Made by a program: the position numbers and the translations under genes
Notes under the pieces: model-generated
Database searches by the model: none
What the model saw: the letters and a program-made list of their open reading frames with translations, nothing else
Told to the model about the DNA's origin: nothing
Assembly (NCBI GenBank): GCA_014361085.1
Contig: JACIWG010000026.1
Coordinates: 1 to 13,991 of the forward strand
Direction: 5' to 3'
Source: Nitrososphaeria archaeon
Lineage (GTDB): Archaea > Thermoproteota > Nitrososphaeria > JACIWG01
DNA length: 13,991 nucleotides
Shown: positions 6,145-13,435 of the stretch, piece after piece
Position numbering within the stretch: position 1 is the first letter of the stretch
Layout of the letters: the number at the start of each line of letters is the position of its first letter

Positions 6145-8157
6145 CTAACTCACCCCTAATATTATAAAACGTAAAATGATCACAGCAACAAAAATTCCCA
6201 GCAGGAACAGTGTCAGGTTATCGTTGAAGTCGCCAGTCTGGATTCTCCTAATTTTAGATGAAAACTGTTTAGCTAGTGAGGCAATATAGTAGTTTAATCC
6301 ATCCACGACCTTGGACTCAAAGTTTTCGTAAAGCCAGCCTGATATGGCTATAGTAGGATAGACGAACAGGTTATAATATATTTTGTTAATATACCATCTT
6401 TTAGCTAAAAATGTCCAAAGTTTTGAAGAGAACAATTTAGAAGAAAGGTCAGGGGACTTTAACCTTTTTATATAAAAAATGTATGCTGGAACAAATCCGA
6501 TTGCCACACACATTGTTGACAAGAAAGCTATAAAAGATTCTTCAGCTATGTTAGAAATGTATTCGCCATGTAGGGAAATCATTAGATATTCAAAGGATCC
6601 TATAAGCCAATCTCTAACAAAATAGCCTCCGACACCTAAAACCACTGTACCAGCAACAAGTATAGCATATGGAGCCCACATTATAGCCGGCGCCTCATGC
6701 AAATGATGTTCATGTGATTCCCCAGCACTTTCGCCGTAAAACACTAGACCGATCATCCTGAAAGTGTAAAAGGATGTTACTATAACAGTAGATAGCGCCA
6801 GCAAAAATAGCATATACTCTCCTGATGACAAAGAAGCTTCAAGAATCATATCCTTGCTCCAGAATCCACTCAAGATTGGTACACCAGCAAGAGAACATGA
6901 TGCAAGAGCCATACACCAAAAAGTTATCGGCATATACTTCTTAAGGCCACCCATATCATACATAAACCTTGAACCTGTAGCATGTATTACAGAGCCTGCG
7001 GCTAAAAAGAGAGCGGCCTTGAATAGGGCGTGGCTCATTAGATGAAATATGGAGCCAACATAGCCTGTTATAAATTCGACAGAGAGACCTGCTATGCCAA
7101 GCGCCATCATCATGTAACCTATTTGGCTTACTGTAGAGTAGGCTAAAACCTTCTTTAGTTCCCTAGAAACCATAGCCTGGGTTCCGGCAACAAATGATGT
7201 TAGTCCACCAACCCAAGCGATAAAATAGAACATTAGAAGAAGTGTGGACGAATCTGATGCAAGTTTAGTTGCATATAATATTGGAAACATTCTTGCAACA
7301 AGATAGACACCTGCCTTGACCATGGTGGCAGCATGTATTAGGGCGCTAACAGTAGTCGGCCCAGCCATGGCATCGGGAAGCCATTCCATGAGAGGAAGCT
7401 GAGCACTTTTACCTATTGGCCCGCCGAAAAAGAATATTATTGCAGGCAAGAGAGCCCATACTGGAACACGTGATATTGCACCATTCTGTAATTCTACAAA
7501 ATTTAATGTTCCAGCAAATGTGAGAATTATGAATGCACCGACAAAAAGTAGTAGGTCTCCGAATCTGGTCATTATGAAGGCTTTTAGGCCAGCGTGCGAG
7601 GGAGGATATGCTTCGTCCCCCTCTCCAACCCAATATCTTTTCCAACCTTCTCTGCTATCCTTATAATAGAAGCCGATTAGAGCGTAGCTGCATAAGCCTA
7701 CACCCTCCCAGCCGAAAAGCATTTGGATAAGGTTATCTGAGAGCACGAGTAGAAGCATGTTTCCGATAAATAGGTTCATAAAGAACCAGTACCTTGTAAG
7801 ACCCTCTTCACCCTTCATGTAGCCTAGTGAGTAGACCATTATTAGGAATGCTATGATGGAGACAACATTGGACATTATGATACTTAATGGGTCAACAAGA
7901 ATACCAGCGTTAATCTTGTTCAATATGGGTGAGCCTTCAACAGACAACCATACAAAACTATCATGCAAAGGCCAATCCACATGCCCTTTAAAGAGATAGG
8001 ATGCAAGAGCAACAGTAGACACAACTGACAAGAAGGAAAAGAATATGGCACCATAATCTCTTACCCTATCACCCACTTTAGCAAGCAATGGTGTGAGTAG
8101 AGCACCTAAAAGTGGGAAGATCCAAGCAAGCCAACCAAAAATTAACAACTCTTCCAT
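6145..8157 (-). CDS. nuoL: NuoL-like antiporter-type membrane subunit with lateral-helix C-terminus
   Basis: The largest antiporter-type subunit, 670 residues from the chosen start. It shows GWEGVGLCSYALIGF with E151 in TM5, GKSAQLPLMEWLPDAMAGPT with K250 in TM7, SALIHAATMVKAG with H275 and K281 in TM8, MSHALFKAALF with H376 and K380, and SGFWSKD with K435. After the 14-helix core there is a long C-terminal part with WYINKIYYN (588-596), an extended helical stretch, RIQTGDFND (638-646) and a final membrane helix. This is the architecture of NuoL, whose amphipathic lateral helix runs along the membrane arm. About 20 residues (roughly 169-190) are inserted between TM5 and TM6 relative to short bacterial NuoL. 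The ATG at 8157 was preferred over an upstream ATG at 8199, because GGAGGTG lies six bases before it and it follows the previous stop by one base. Confidence 0.94.
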   Translation of the reverse strand: MEELLIFGWLAWIFPLLGALLTPLLAKVGDRVRDYGAIFFSFLSVVSTVALASYLFKGHVDWPLHDSFVWLSVEGSPILNKINAGILVDPLSIIMSNVVSIIAFLIMVYSLGYMKGEEGLTRYWFFMNLFIGNMLLLVLSDNLIQMLFGWEGVGLCSYALIGFYYKDSREGWKRYWVGEGDEAYPPSHAGLKAFIMTRFGDLLLFVGAFIILTFAGTLNFVELQNGAISRVPVWALLPAIIFFFGGPIGKSAQLPLMEWLPDAMAGPTTVSALIHAATMVKAGVYLVARMFPILYATKLASDSSTLLLMFYFIAWVGGLTSFVAGTQAMVSRELKKVLAYSTVSQIGYMMMALGIAGLSVEFITGYVGSIFHLMSHALFKAALFLAAGSVIHATGSRFMYDMGGLKKYMPITFWCMALASCSLAGVPILSGFWSKDMILEASLSSGEYMLFLLALSTVIVTSFYTFRMIGLVFYGESAGESHEHHLHEAPAIMWAPYAILVAGTVVLGVGGYFVRDWLIGSFEYLMISLHGEYISNIAEESFIAFLSTMCVAIGFVPAYIFYIKRLKSPDLSSKLFSSKLWTFLAKRWYINKIYYNLFVYPTIAISGWLYENFESKVVDGLNYYIASLAKQFSSKIRRIQTGDFNDNLTLFLLGIFVAVIILRFIILGVS

Positions 8158-8158
8158 A

Positions 8159-9673
8159 CTATACACCTCCAAAAAGTGACCATAAAGCAGCTCTAACAAA
8201 TGTGATGAAAAGATCTAATCTAATAGTTATTACAATCAATAGTGAGGCTAAAACTACTACAGGAAGCCACATGAAAACTGAAACTTCTGTAGCAGACTGA
8301 CCCTTTTCTGAAACAGGTCTAAAGACTATTTTTTGAAAGACCCAAACATAATATGCTGCATCGAAAACAGAATTAAATACTAGGAAAGCTAATGTGATAA
8401 AAAGTATTGGATCACTTAATACTGTTGCAGCAGAAGCTATAATGAAAAGTTTACTCCAGAACCCACTTAAAGGAGGCACACCAGCTAAGCCTAGTAGACC
8501 AACAGCCGCTGAAAAGGATGAAAGAGGCATTTTTTTAACCAAACCTTCAAGCGCATTTAATGAATAGTTTTTGGTTTGAACACTAAAGTTTCCAACAGTC
8601 ATAAAAAGAAGACCCTTACCAAACACATGATTTAGCATATGCAAAAAAACACCTATCAAGGCTATTTCGAAGGCATAGGAGAAAACATACCCGTAGGTGT
8701 AAATTATGTAGGATGCTATTCCAACTCCAGTAAAAATGTAGCCCATGTTAGAGACACTTGAGAAAGCTAGAAGGCGTCTTATATCCTTCTGTGTTACAGC
8801 TAAAAAGTTTCCTATAGTAAGAGAAAGCAGTCCAAAACATATCAATATAAGACCATAATCATAATATGATGGGTTAAAGACTATAAGTAAGCTTCTAATT
8901 ATATTAAATGCTGAAATTTTTAAGACCACAGTAGAAATTGATGCGATACAGTTTGGAGCACCAACATATGCGTCAGGAATCCATGAATGGAATGGTACAA
9001 TGGCTGAACTCATTCCAAACCCAACAATGATAGCGACTATAATGAAATAGACAGGGGTGCTTGGTTGATGCTTAACAACAATATTTGCAAGTGATGAAAA
9101 GTTCAATGTTCCAGCTATACCGTAGAGCATGGAAATACCATATAATGCAATAAGTGAACCAATTGTACTCATTAAAAGATATTTTATACCACCTTCAACC
9201 GCCTGCCATCTATACTTTCTAAAGGATACAAGAGTATATGATGATATGCATATAAGCTCCCAGAAAACGTAGAGGGTGAAAAAGTCCTGTGAAAACACGA
9301 GACCAACTATTCCACCAGAAAGCGTCAGAATTAGTGTATAATATTTGTCTAAACCATTATCAGCTTCCATATATTTTACGGAATAGAATGTTACAAGCAA
9401 AACCATTGTAAGAGATACGAGTGCAAGATAGATGCTCATCATACTAGCATAAAGTTCTATTCCAAATGGAGGACCGAAAACGTTCACATGATATGATAAT
9501 GGGACAGAAGGGATCATGTAAACTATAAGTAGCATAGATGCACCAAGCATAATGAAGGCGAAAAAGTCTCTAAGTTTAGGAAACTTCAGATATTCTCCTA
9601 TCTTTGAAACTTGAGGTAAAAGTAGAGCTGAAACAAATATTACTATAAGTGGGTCTAATATTGCATTTACCAT
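8159..9673 (-). CDS. nuoN: NuoN/MrpD-like antiporter-type membrane subunit
   Basis: The third antiporter-type subunit, 504 residues and polytopic. Recognisable elements are FFTLYVFWELICISSYTLVS with E139 in TM5, IVPFHSWIPDAYVGAPN, the TM8 Lys K252 in STVVLKISAF, FLAVTQKDIRRLLAFSSVSN, HMLNHVFGKGLLF with H345, H349 and K353, and LAGVPPLSGFWSK. The PFH-W-PD-Y-GAP pattern favours NuoN, while the TM5 region is also MrpD/HyfB-like, so the orthologue name is less sure than the family. In E. coli NuoN a lysine stands five residues before PFH (K217); here that position is S222, an unusual loss of the central channel lysine. The start is the ATG at 9673, overlapping the NuoK-like stop by seven bases, with GAGGCGAT 4-12 bases upstream. 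A TTG at 9697 would add eight residues but has no ribosome binding site. Confidence 0.85.
   Translation of the reverse strand: MVNAILDPLIVIFVSALLLPQVSKIGEYLKFPKLRDFFAFIMLGASMLLIVYMIPSVPLSYHVNVFGPPFGIELYASMMSIYLALVSLTMVLLVTFYSVKYMEADNGLDKYYTLILTLSGGIVGLVFSQDFFTLYVFWELICISSYTLVSFRKYRWQAVEGGIKYLLMSTIGSLIALYGISMLYGIAGTLNFSSLANIVVKHQPSTPVYFIIVAIIVGFGMSSAIVPFHSWIPDAYVGAPNCIASISTVVLKISAFNIIRSLLIVFNPSYYDYGLILICFGLLSLTIGNFLAVTQKDIRRLLAFSSVSNMGYIFTGVGIASYIIYTYGYVFSYAFEIALIGVFLHMLNHVFGKGLLFMTVGNFSVQTKNYSLNALEGLVKKMPLSSFSAAVGLLGLAGVPPLSGFWSKLFIIASAATVLSDPILFITLAFLVFNSVFDAAYYVWVFQKIVFRPVSEKGQSATEVSVFMWLPVVVLASLLIVITIRLDLFITFVRAALWSLFGGV
8164..8170 (-). promoter_or_regulatory. Ribosome binding site deciding the NuoL-like start
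   Basis: GGAGGTG on the minus strand, six bases before the ATG at 8157. A full anti-16S match at ideal spacing argues against the longer reading from the ATG at 8199, which would overlap the upstream gene by 41 bases. Confidence 0.75.
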
Positions 9674-9969
9674 TTTAATCGCCTCACAACATCCCAATCA
9701 ACTTTACCATAGTGGCGGTAAACGTTTACAATTAAAGCCAATGCCAGTGCAGCAATACATGCTCCTATAGCTATTGATATGATAGCAAAAGTTTGAGCGA
9801 GAGCGTCAACATAACCGTCTCTTACACCAACTATTATAAAGTTCAAGTTTATAGATGCTGTCAAAATTTCAACACCTAAAACAGTTTTTATCATATTCCT
9901 TTTTGTTACAATACAGTATATTGAAAGACATGCAATCAAGAATATGAAAAAGAGTAATATTGTGTACAT
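9667..9969 (-). CDS. nuoK: NuoK/MrpC-like membrane subunit
   Basis: A three-helix subunit of 100 residues that in complex I and membrane-bound hydrogenases links the antiporter modules to the NuoH region. GVEILTASINLNFI holds E34, equivalent to the essential TM2 Glu36 of E. coli NuoK. The TM3 glutamate (Glu72 in E. coli) is missing: the segment AQTFAIISIAIGACIAALAL has Ala or Cys there. In this respect it is closer to MrpC and MbhG-type proteins. The C-terminus is charged (KVDWDVVRRLKW). The start overlaps the NuoJC stop as TAATG, with GAGGCTGA just upstream, indicating coupled translation. Confidence 0.9.
   Translation of the reverse strand: MYTILLFFIFLIACLSIYCIVTKRNMIKTVLGVEILTASINLNFIIVGVRDGYVDALAQTFAIISIAIGACIAALALALIVNVYRHYGKVDWDVVRRLKW
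9678..9685 (-). promoter_or_regulatory. Ribosome binding site deciding the NuoN-like start
   Basis: GAGGCGAT on the minus strand, four bases before the ATG at 9673. It selects this ATG over the upstream TTG at 9697, and lies within the last codons of the NuoK-like gene. Confidence 0.65.
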
Positions 9970-10235
9970 TATTCTTCAGCCTCCTCAACAAACCCTACTT
10001 TTTCTTCCCTTAACAAGGCGTATACGGCTGCAACAGTCGCGAAGACAATAAGCGCTTGAACAAGTACATCTATGAGCCTATAAGTCCATAGAAAAGCTGG
10101 TGCACTGGTAAAAGTCCAGTCAACTGACATTCCAACAAATTTAAGGTAATATATTGCAGAGGCTGAGGCAAAAATAGTTAGCAATAAAATTATTCCAGCA
10201 ACAACCTTATTCAAAAGCTTTCCTTCTTCAATCAT
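9969..10235 (-). CDS. NuoJ C-terminal half (JC-like) membrane subunit
   Basis: A small membrane protein of 88 residues with two predicted helices, at about 9-31 and 53-75. The second includes YRLIDVLVQALIVFATVAAV, which resembles the C-terminal part of NuoJ and the MbhE/MrpB-type subunits. In methanogen Fpo clusters NuoJ is also encoded as two genes, JN and JC; in complex I it is one. It sits directly after the N-terminal half, overlapping it by four bases (ATGA), with GGGAGGTAGGAT before the ATG. The protein ends in an acidic tail (FVEEAEE), suggesting a cytoplasmic C-terminus. The split is natural gene structure rather than a frameshift, since both halves have their own start and ribosome binding site. 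Confidence 0.78.
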   Translation of the reverse strand: MIEEGKLLNKVVAGIILLLTIFASASAIYYLKFVGMSVDWTFTSAPAFLWTYRLIDVLVQALIVFATVAAVYALLREEKVGFVEEAEE

Positions 10236-10477
10236 TTCCTTATCCTACCTCCCATAGTATGTAAGGCTGCAAGAAATAGGACAGTTACACCGCCAGCATA
10301 TACTAGAATCTGGAATAGACCAGCATACGGTGCACCTAAAGCGTACATTATTATTCCTACTATAACATTAAACAAGAGAAAATAAAGTAGTGCACGAATT
10401 ATGTCCCTAGATTCGATAGCAGATAATGCTGCGATAAAGGCCAGAAGGCCGAAGAGAATTTGATAAAATGCCTCCAT
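10232..10477 (-). CDS. NuoJ N-terminal half (JN-like) membrane subunit
   Basis: An 81-residue membrane protein with three predicted helices, matching the N-terminal half of NuoJ. The conserved third-helix segment LFQILVYAGGVTVLFLAALH (54-73) contains the Tyr-Ala-Gly-Gly motif of NuoJ TM3, the helix that carries the pi-bulge involved in coupling in complex I. The preceding helix (ALLYFLLFNVIVGIIMYAL) also fits. The ATG follows the NuoI-like stop codon without a gap and is preceded by GGTGAAGTGA. It is followed by the JC half in an ATGA overlap. It ends with a basic GGRIRK tail. Confidence 0.85.
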   Translation of the reverse strand: MEAFYQILFGLLAFIAALSAIESRDIIRALLYFLLFNVIVGIIMYALGAPYAGLFQILVYAGGVTVLFLAALHTMGGRIRK

Positions 10478-10813
10478 TCACTTCACCACCAAATCCTTTT
10501 TATCTAAGCTTATTATCTCAAACTGTTTTGTTAAATGTATTGATTTAGTTGGACATATGTCTTCACATTGTCCACAATAGGTGCATCGTGCCAAGTTAAA
10601 AACAGGCCTTTTACCCTTCTCGTCTGTAATAATTTCTATAGTGTATGAGGGACAAACTTGATAGCATAGAGTGCACCCTATACACTTTTCTCTATAAAAC
10701 TCAAGCTTACCACGATATCCTTCGGGAACATGCACCTTATCCTTTTCCTCAGGATATAATACTGTAGCCCTTTTCTTAAACAAATTTTTTAACAACTCAG
10801 ATAACATTGACAT
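10478..10813 (-). CDS. nuoI: NuoI-like ferredoxin subunit with two [4Fe-4S] clusters
   Basis: A 111-residue polyferredoxin subunit that would carry electrons from an external donor, probably ferredoxin, to the small subunit of the hydrogenase. There are two classic cluster motifs: CIGCTLCYQVCP (C44, C47, C50, C54) and CTYCGQCEDICP (C77, C80, C83, C87). The N-terminus (MSMLSELLKNLFKKRATVLYP) is an amphipathic stretch like the membrane-docking start of NuoI. I chose the ATG at 10813 rather than an ATG 60 bases upstream. It overlaps the NuoH stop as TAATG, with GAGGTTGATC ending five bases before it, whereas the longer version would run 61 bases into NuoH and add no conserved sequence. An ATG two codons further in is also possible. 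Confidence 0.92.
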   Translation of the reverse strand: MSMLSELLKNLFKKRATVLYPEEKDKVHVPEGYRGKLEFYREKCIGCTLCYQVCPSYTIEIITDEKGKRPVFNLARCTYCGQCEDICPTKSIHLTKQFEIISLDKKDLVVK

Positions 10814-11787
10814 TACACGATCAACCTCACAATCAAAAACTGTATGATAGCCAAAGGTAATAGATATTTCCATGAAAATGATACAATCTGGTCAATTCTT
10901 AAACGTGCAAAAAGGGCTCTAACGATAGTCAAGATTGCAAGCACAAAAATCGATTTAATAATAAAGTATATAGTGAAAAATATTGCCTCGTAACCTGGCA
11001 CTACAGGACCAAGAGGGCCGCCTAAGAAGAGGGTTGCTGCAAGACCGCACAAGAATACAAGTTCAATATTCTTTGCAAGCCTGAACATGGCGAGTCTACG
11101 ACCACTATAGTCAATATTCCATCCTGCAATAATTTCTTGCTCTGCTTCAGGAAGATCGAATGGTATTCTTTCTAGCTCAGCTTGGGCTGCGAAAAGGAAA
11201 ACTATAAAGCCTAAAATGTTGGGTCCAAGAATATACCACATATTTTTTTGAGATAAAACTATGTTTTGGATACTCAGCGAGTGAGCGTTTAACGCTACAG
11301 ACACTACTGAAATCATTAAGGGGATTTCATAGCCTATAAGCTGTAGGAATGAACGTTCTGCACCTATTATCGCGAACCTATTATAGGATGCGATTCCCGC
11401 AAAGAACGTTATTATACATAAGAATGTTAGCAAAACCACAGTAATAACCAGGTCACCTTCAAAAGAAAGTATTCCCTTATAAGAGAATATTGGAAGCAAT
11501 AATGTCGCAAATATTGAGAGCGTGAGAGAGAACAGTGGTGCTGCTGTAAATAGCATCCTATCAACACCCTTTGGCACTATATCTTCTTTAGAAAGAAGCT
11601 TGATAAGGTCTGCTAAGGGCTGGAGGATTCCAAATGGGCCTGCGTAGAGTGGCCCAACCCTATTCTGCAATTTCGCATAAAACTTTCTATCGAACCATTC
11701 GTAAAAGAGGGCAAGTATGAAGATGAAAATGAAGCCTGGGAAAACTAAAACCTTTAACATTTCAATCAAATACGATTCTAAACTCAT
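10813..11787 (-). CDS. nuoH: NuoH-like membrane-anchor subunit
   Basis: The eight-helix membrane subunit connecting the peripheral catalytic arm to the ion-translocating arm, 324 residues as in typical NuoH (EchB/HycD are similar but often shorter). Family blocks are DRKFYAKLQNRVGP (33-46), GILQPLADLIKLLSKEDIVP (53-72), GAERSFLQLIGYEIPL with E154, and the cytoplasmic loop RIPFDLPEAEQEIIAGWN (207-224) preceded by E204 and E206 and followed by DYSG. RLRIDQIVSFSWKYLLPLA comes near the end. The acidic PFDLPEAE loop is more complex I/Fpo-like than in many small hydrogenases, where it is degenerate. The ATG overlaps the upstream stop codon as ATGA, with AAGGTGAAAG in front. Confidence 0.95.
   Translation of the reverse strand: MSLESYLIEMLKVLVFPGFIFIFILALFYEWFDRKFYAKLQNRVGPLYAGPFGILQPLADLIKLLSKEDIVPKGVDRMLFTAAPLFSLTLSIFATLLLPIFSYKGILSFEGDLVITVVLLTFLCIITFFAGIASYNRFAIIGAERSFLQLIGYEIPLMISVVSVALNAHSLSIQNIVLSQKNMWYILGPNILGFIVFLFAAQAELERIPFDLPEAEQEIIAGWNIDYSGRRLAMFRLAKNIELVFLCGLAATLFLGGPLGPVVPGYEAIFFTIYFIIKSIFVLAILTIVRALFARLRIDQIVSFSWKYLLPLAIIQFLIVRLIV
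10819..10828 (-). promoter_or_regulatory. Ribosome binding site deciding the NuoI-like start
   Basis: GAGGTTGATC on the minus strand, one mismatch from GAGGTGATC-type consensus by an inserted T, ending five bases before the ATG at 10813. It lies in the last codons of the NuoH-like gene and supports the shorter ferredoxin subunit. Confidence 0.65.
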
Positions 11788-12965
11788 GCTTTCACCTTCT
11801 TACTCATATTTCTTATTTCATCCAGTGTCCAAGTCCAAGCTTTACCCTTTTTCACGTCAATAAATTGGACTCTAGCTGTGCAGCATATGCATGGGTCAAT
11901 TGAACCATATATTATTGGAACATCACCAATATTAACAACATACCTACCCTTTGATGTGAGCATAGCTCTAAGAGCGCCCAAATTGGCTAGAGTGGGAGTT
12001 CTAACCTTATATCTATAAGGTTTTGGTGTACCCTCACATAATGTATAATGTAATAGTTCCCCCCTAGGAGCTTCAACTCTTGTAAGAGCTTCACCAGCAT
12101 TAGGCTTCATAGGCAATTTTATTCTGAACGGGCCTGAGGGGAGATTTTTTAAGGCATATCGGATCATGTTAACACATTCAAGAAGCTCCTGCGCTCTAAC
12201 AATTATACGTCCAAAAACATCACAGGAATCGTATGTTATCACATTAAATGGGATTTCATCATGTGCTGCGTATGGGTCGTCAGCGCGTACATCAAATTTT
12301 ATTCCAGAGGCTCTTATAACTGGCCCCACAGAACATGTTGCTTTAGCATCTTCAGGAGACAGGTAACCAACACCCTGTGTTCTTTTGGCTATGGTGGGTT
12401 CTGTTAGAGCAACTTTAATATAATATTTTGTTCTTTCTTCAACAACATCCATTGTTTTCAAAAGCTTTTCAGCTAATTCTGGTGAAATATCTCTTCTTAC
12501 TCCACCAATTTGACTGTATTCTGTTGTAACCCTGTTGCCTGTTATCGCCTCAAGCATGTCCATTACATGTTCACGGTCCCTCCAAGTGTACATGAACATC
12601 GTGTTGAATCCGATCTCGAATGCTGCAACACCAAGCCAGAGGAGGTGGCTGTGTATTCTACTCAATTCTTCAACAACCACTCTCAAATACTGTGCTCTTG
12701 AAGGAATCTCCTTATCATACAACTTTTCAACATTCAAGGTGTAGCAGAGACCGTGAGCTGCATTGCATATACCGCAAATTCTTTCGACAAGTGGGAGACC
12801 TTGAAAATATGTTTTTGTTTCAAGAAGCTTTTCAATTCCTCTATGCATGTAGCTGACGTCAAAGTCAACACCTACCACACTTTCGCCTTCAACTTCAAGC
12901 TTTAGTAGCAGAGGCTCGGGTAAAGCGGGATGCTGTGGGCCGATTGGTATATCGAATGTTGACAT
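11784..12965 (-). CDS. Group 4 [NiFe]-hydrogenase large (catalytic) subunit, NuoD homologue
   Basis: A homologue of NuoD/FpoD, 393 residues, but with a complete [NiFe] ligand set. The N-terminal L1 motif is ERICGICNAAHG with C64 and C67; the C-terminal L2 motif is SIDPCICCTAR with C359 and C362. In respiratory complex I and Fpo these cysteines are lost, the C-terminal region reading more like DIVFGEVDR. The start of the protein, IPIGPQHPALPEP (6-18), matches group 4 hydrogenases such as Ech and Mbh, and lacks the quinone-site histidine that Nuo proteins carry after GPQHP. It should therefore oxidise or produce H2 at a Ni-Fe centre on the cytoplasmic side. About 28 residues follow R365, the position after which HycI-type proteases trim other hydrogenases. 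The start overlaps the upstream stop as TAATG, behind GGTGGTGAA. Function is inferred from motifs. Confidence 0.92.
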   Translation of the reverse strand: MSTFDIPIGPQHPALPEPLLLKLEVEGESVVGVDFDVSYMHRGIEKLLETKTYFQGLPLVERICGICNAAHGLCYTLNVEKLYDKEIPSRAQYLRVVVEELSRIHSHLLWLGVAAFEIGFNTMFMYTWRDREHVMDMLEAITGNRVTTEYSQIGGVRRDISPELAEKLLKTMDVVEERTKYYIKVALTEPTIAKRTQGVGYLSPEDAKATCSVGPVIRASGIKFDVRADDPYAAHDEIPFNVITYDSCDVFGRIIVRAQELLECVNMIRYALKNLPSGPFRIKLPMKPNAGEALTRVEAPRGELLHYTLCEGTPKPYRYKVRTPTLANLGALRAMLTSKGRYVVNIGDVPIIYGSIDPCICCTARVQFIDVKKGKAWTWTLDEIRNMSKKVKA

Positions 12966-13435
12966 TATTCACCACCAACATTCCTTAACGGCTGATTGTG
13001 TCTTGTTTCAAAGGACTTTCTAAGTGGATGTACACCAGTAGGCCAATCTTGTGGAAGAACAAGACGTTTTGGGTTAGGGTGACCATCAAATTCGACACCC
13101 ATCAAATCCATTATTTCTCTTTCATAAAATTCTGCACCAGGTATCAGGTTACATAGGGAGACTATCTTTGGAGAATTTTTATCAACCGCTGTTTTAACAG
13201 AAACTGATGTGGACAAACCTAAGTGGGCAATAATTTCAATATAATCTTTTAATTCTGTTGCAGTCATTGTCTCAAGATGATATAATCCCTTTTCTTTTAC
13301 AAGAAATTCGACAACTTTATAATAATATTCTGGACTCACCTTCAAAAATATTCTTCTCTTAAAAATTTTAGATTCAACTATATTTTCTCCAAAAACTGAT
13401 TTAAGCTCATTTAAGAGGCTTTCTTCAAAACTCAT
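12965..13435 (-). CDS. nuoC: NuoC-like 30 kDa-type subunit
   Basis: A peripheral-arm scaffold subunit of the NuoC/EchD/HycE-N-terminal family, 156 residues, with no cofactor of its own; it packs against the large and small catalytic subunits. Family signatures are LYHLETMTATELKDY (51-65), the AEFYEREIMDLMGVEFDGHP block (101-120, the ERE..D..G..F.GHP hallmark), KRLVLPQDWP and HPLRKSF. It is separate from the large subunit, unlike the fused NuoCD of enterobacteria or HycE. The ATG overlaps the upstream stop codon as ATGA, with GGTGAAAG ahead of it, so it is translationally coupled. Confidence 0.93.
   Translation of the reverse strand: MSFEESLLNELKSVFGENIVESKIFKRRIFLKVSPEYYYKVVEFLVKEKGLYHLETMTATELKDYIEIIAHLGLSTSVSVKTAVDKNSPKIVSLCNLIPGAEFYEREIMDLMGVEFDGHPNPKRLVLPQDWPTGVHPLRKSFETRHNQPLRNVGGE

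Noticed and set aside
7409..7645. Second minus-strand frame inside the NuoL-like gene
   Set aside because: A shifted frame within conserved TM5-TM7 coding sequence; the main frame is fully conserved there, so it is not an overlapping gene or a frameshift.
8158..8199. Longer N-terminus for the NuoL-like subunit
   Set aside because: GGAGGTG at 8164-8170 points to the ATG at 8157, and the extension lies within the preceding gene.
10814..10873. Longer N-terminus for the ferredoxin subunit
   Set aside because: It would overlap NuoH by 61 bases; the TAATG start with GAGGTTGATC upstream is better and keeps all cluster motifs.
12166..12856. Several overlapping plus-strand frames opposite the large hydrogenase subunit
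   Set aside because: All are shadows of a strongly conserved minus-strand gene; no ribosome binding sites or family patterns.
11784..12965. Reading the operon as ordinary NADH:quinone oxidoreductase or Fpo
   Set aside because: Both CxxC pairs in the D subunit, the hydrogenase-type CNAC in the B subunit and the absence of the quinone-site histidine argue against it.
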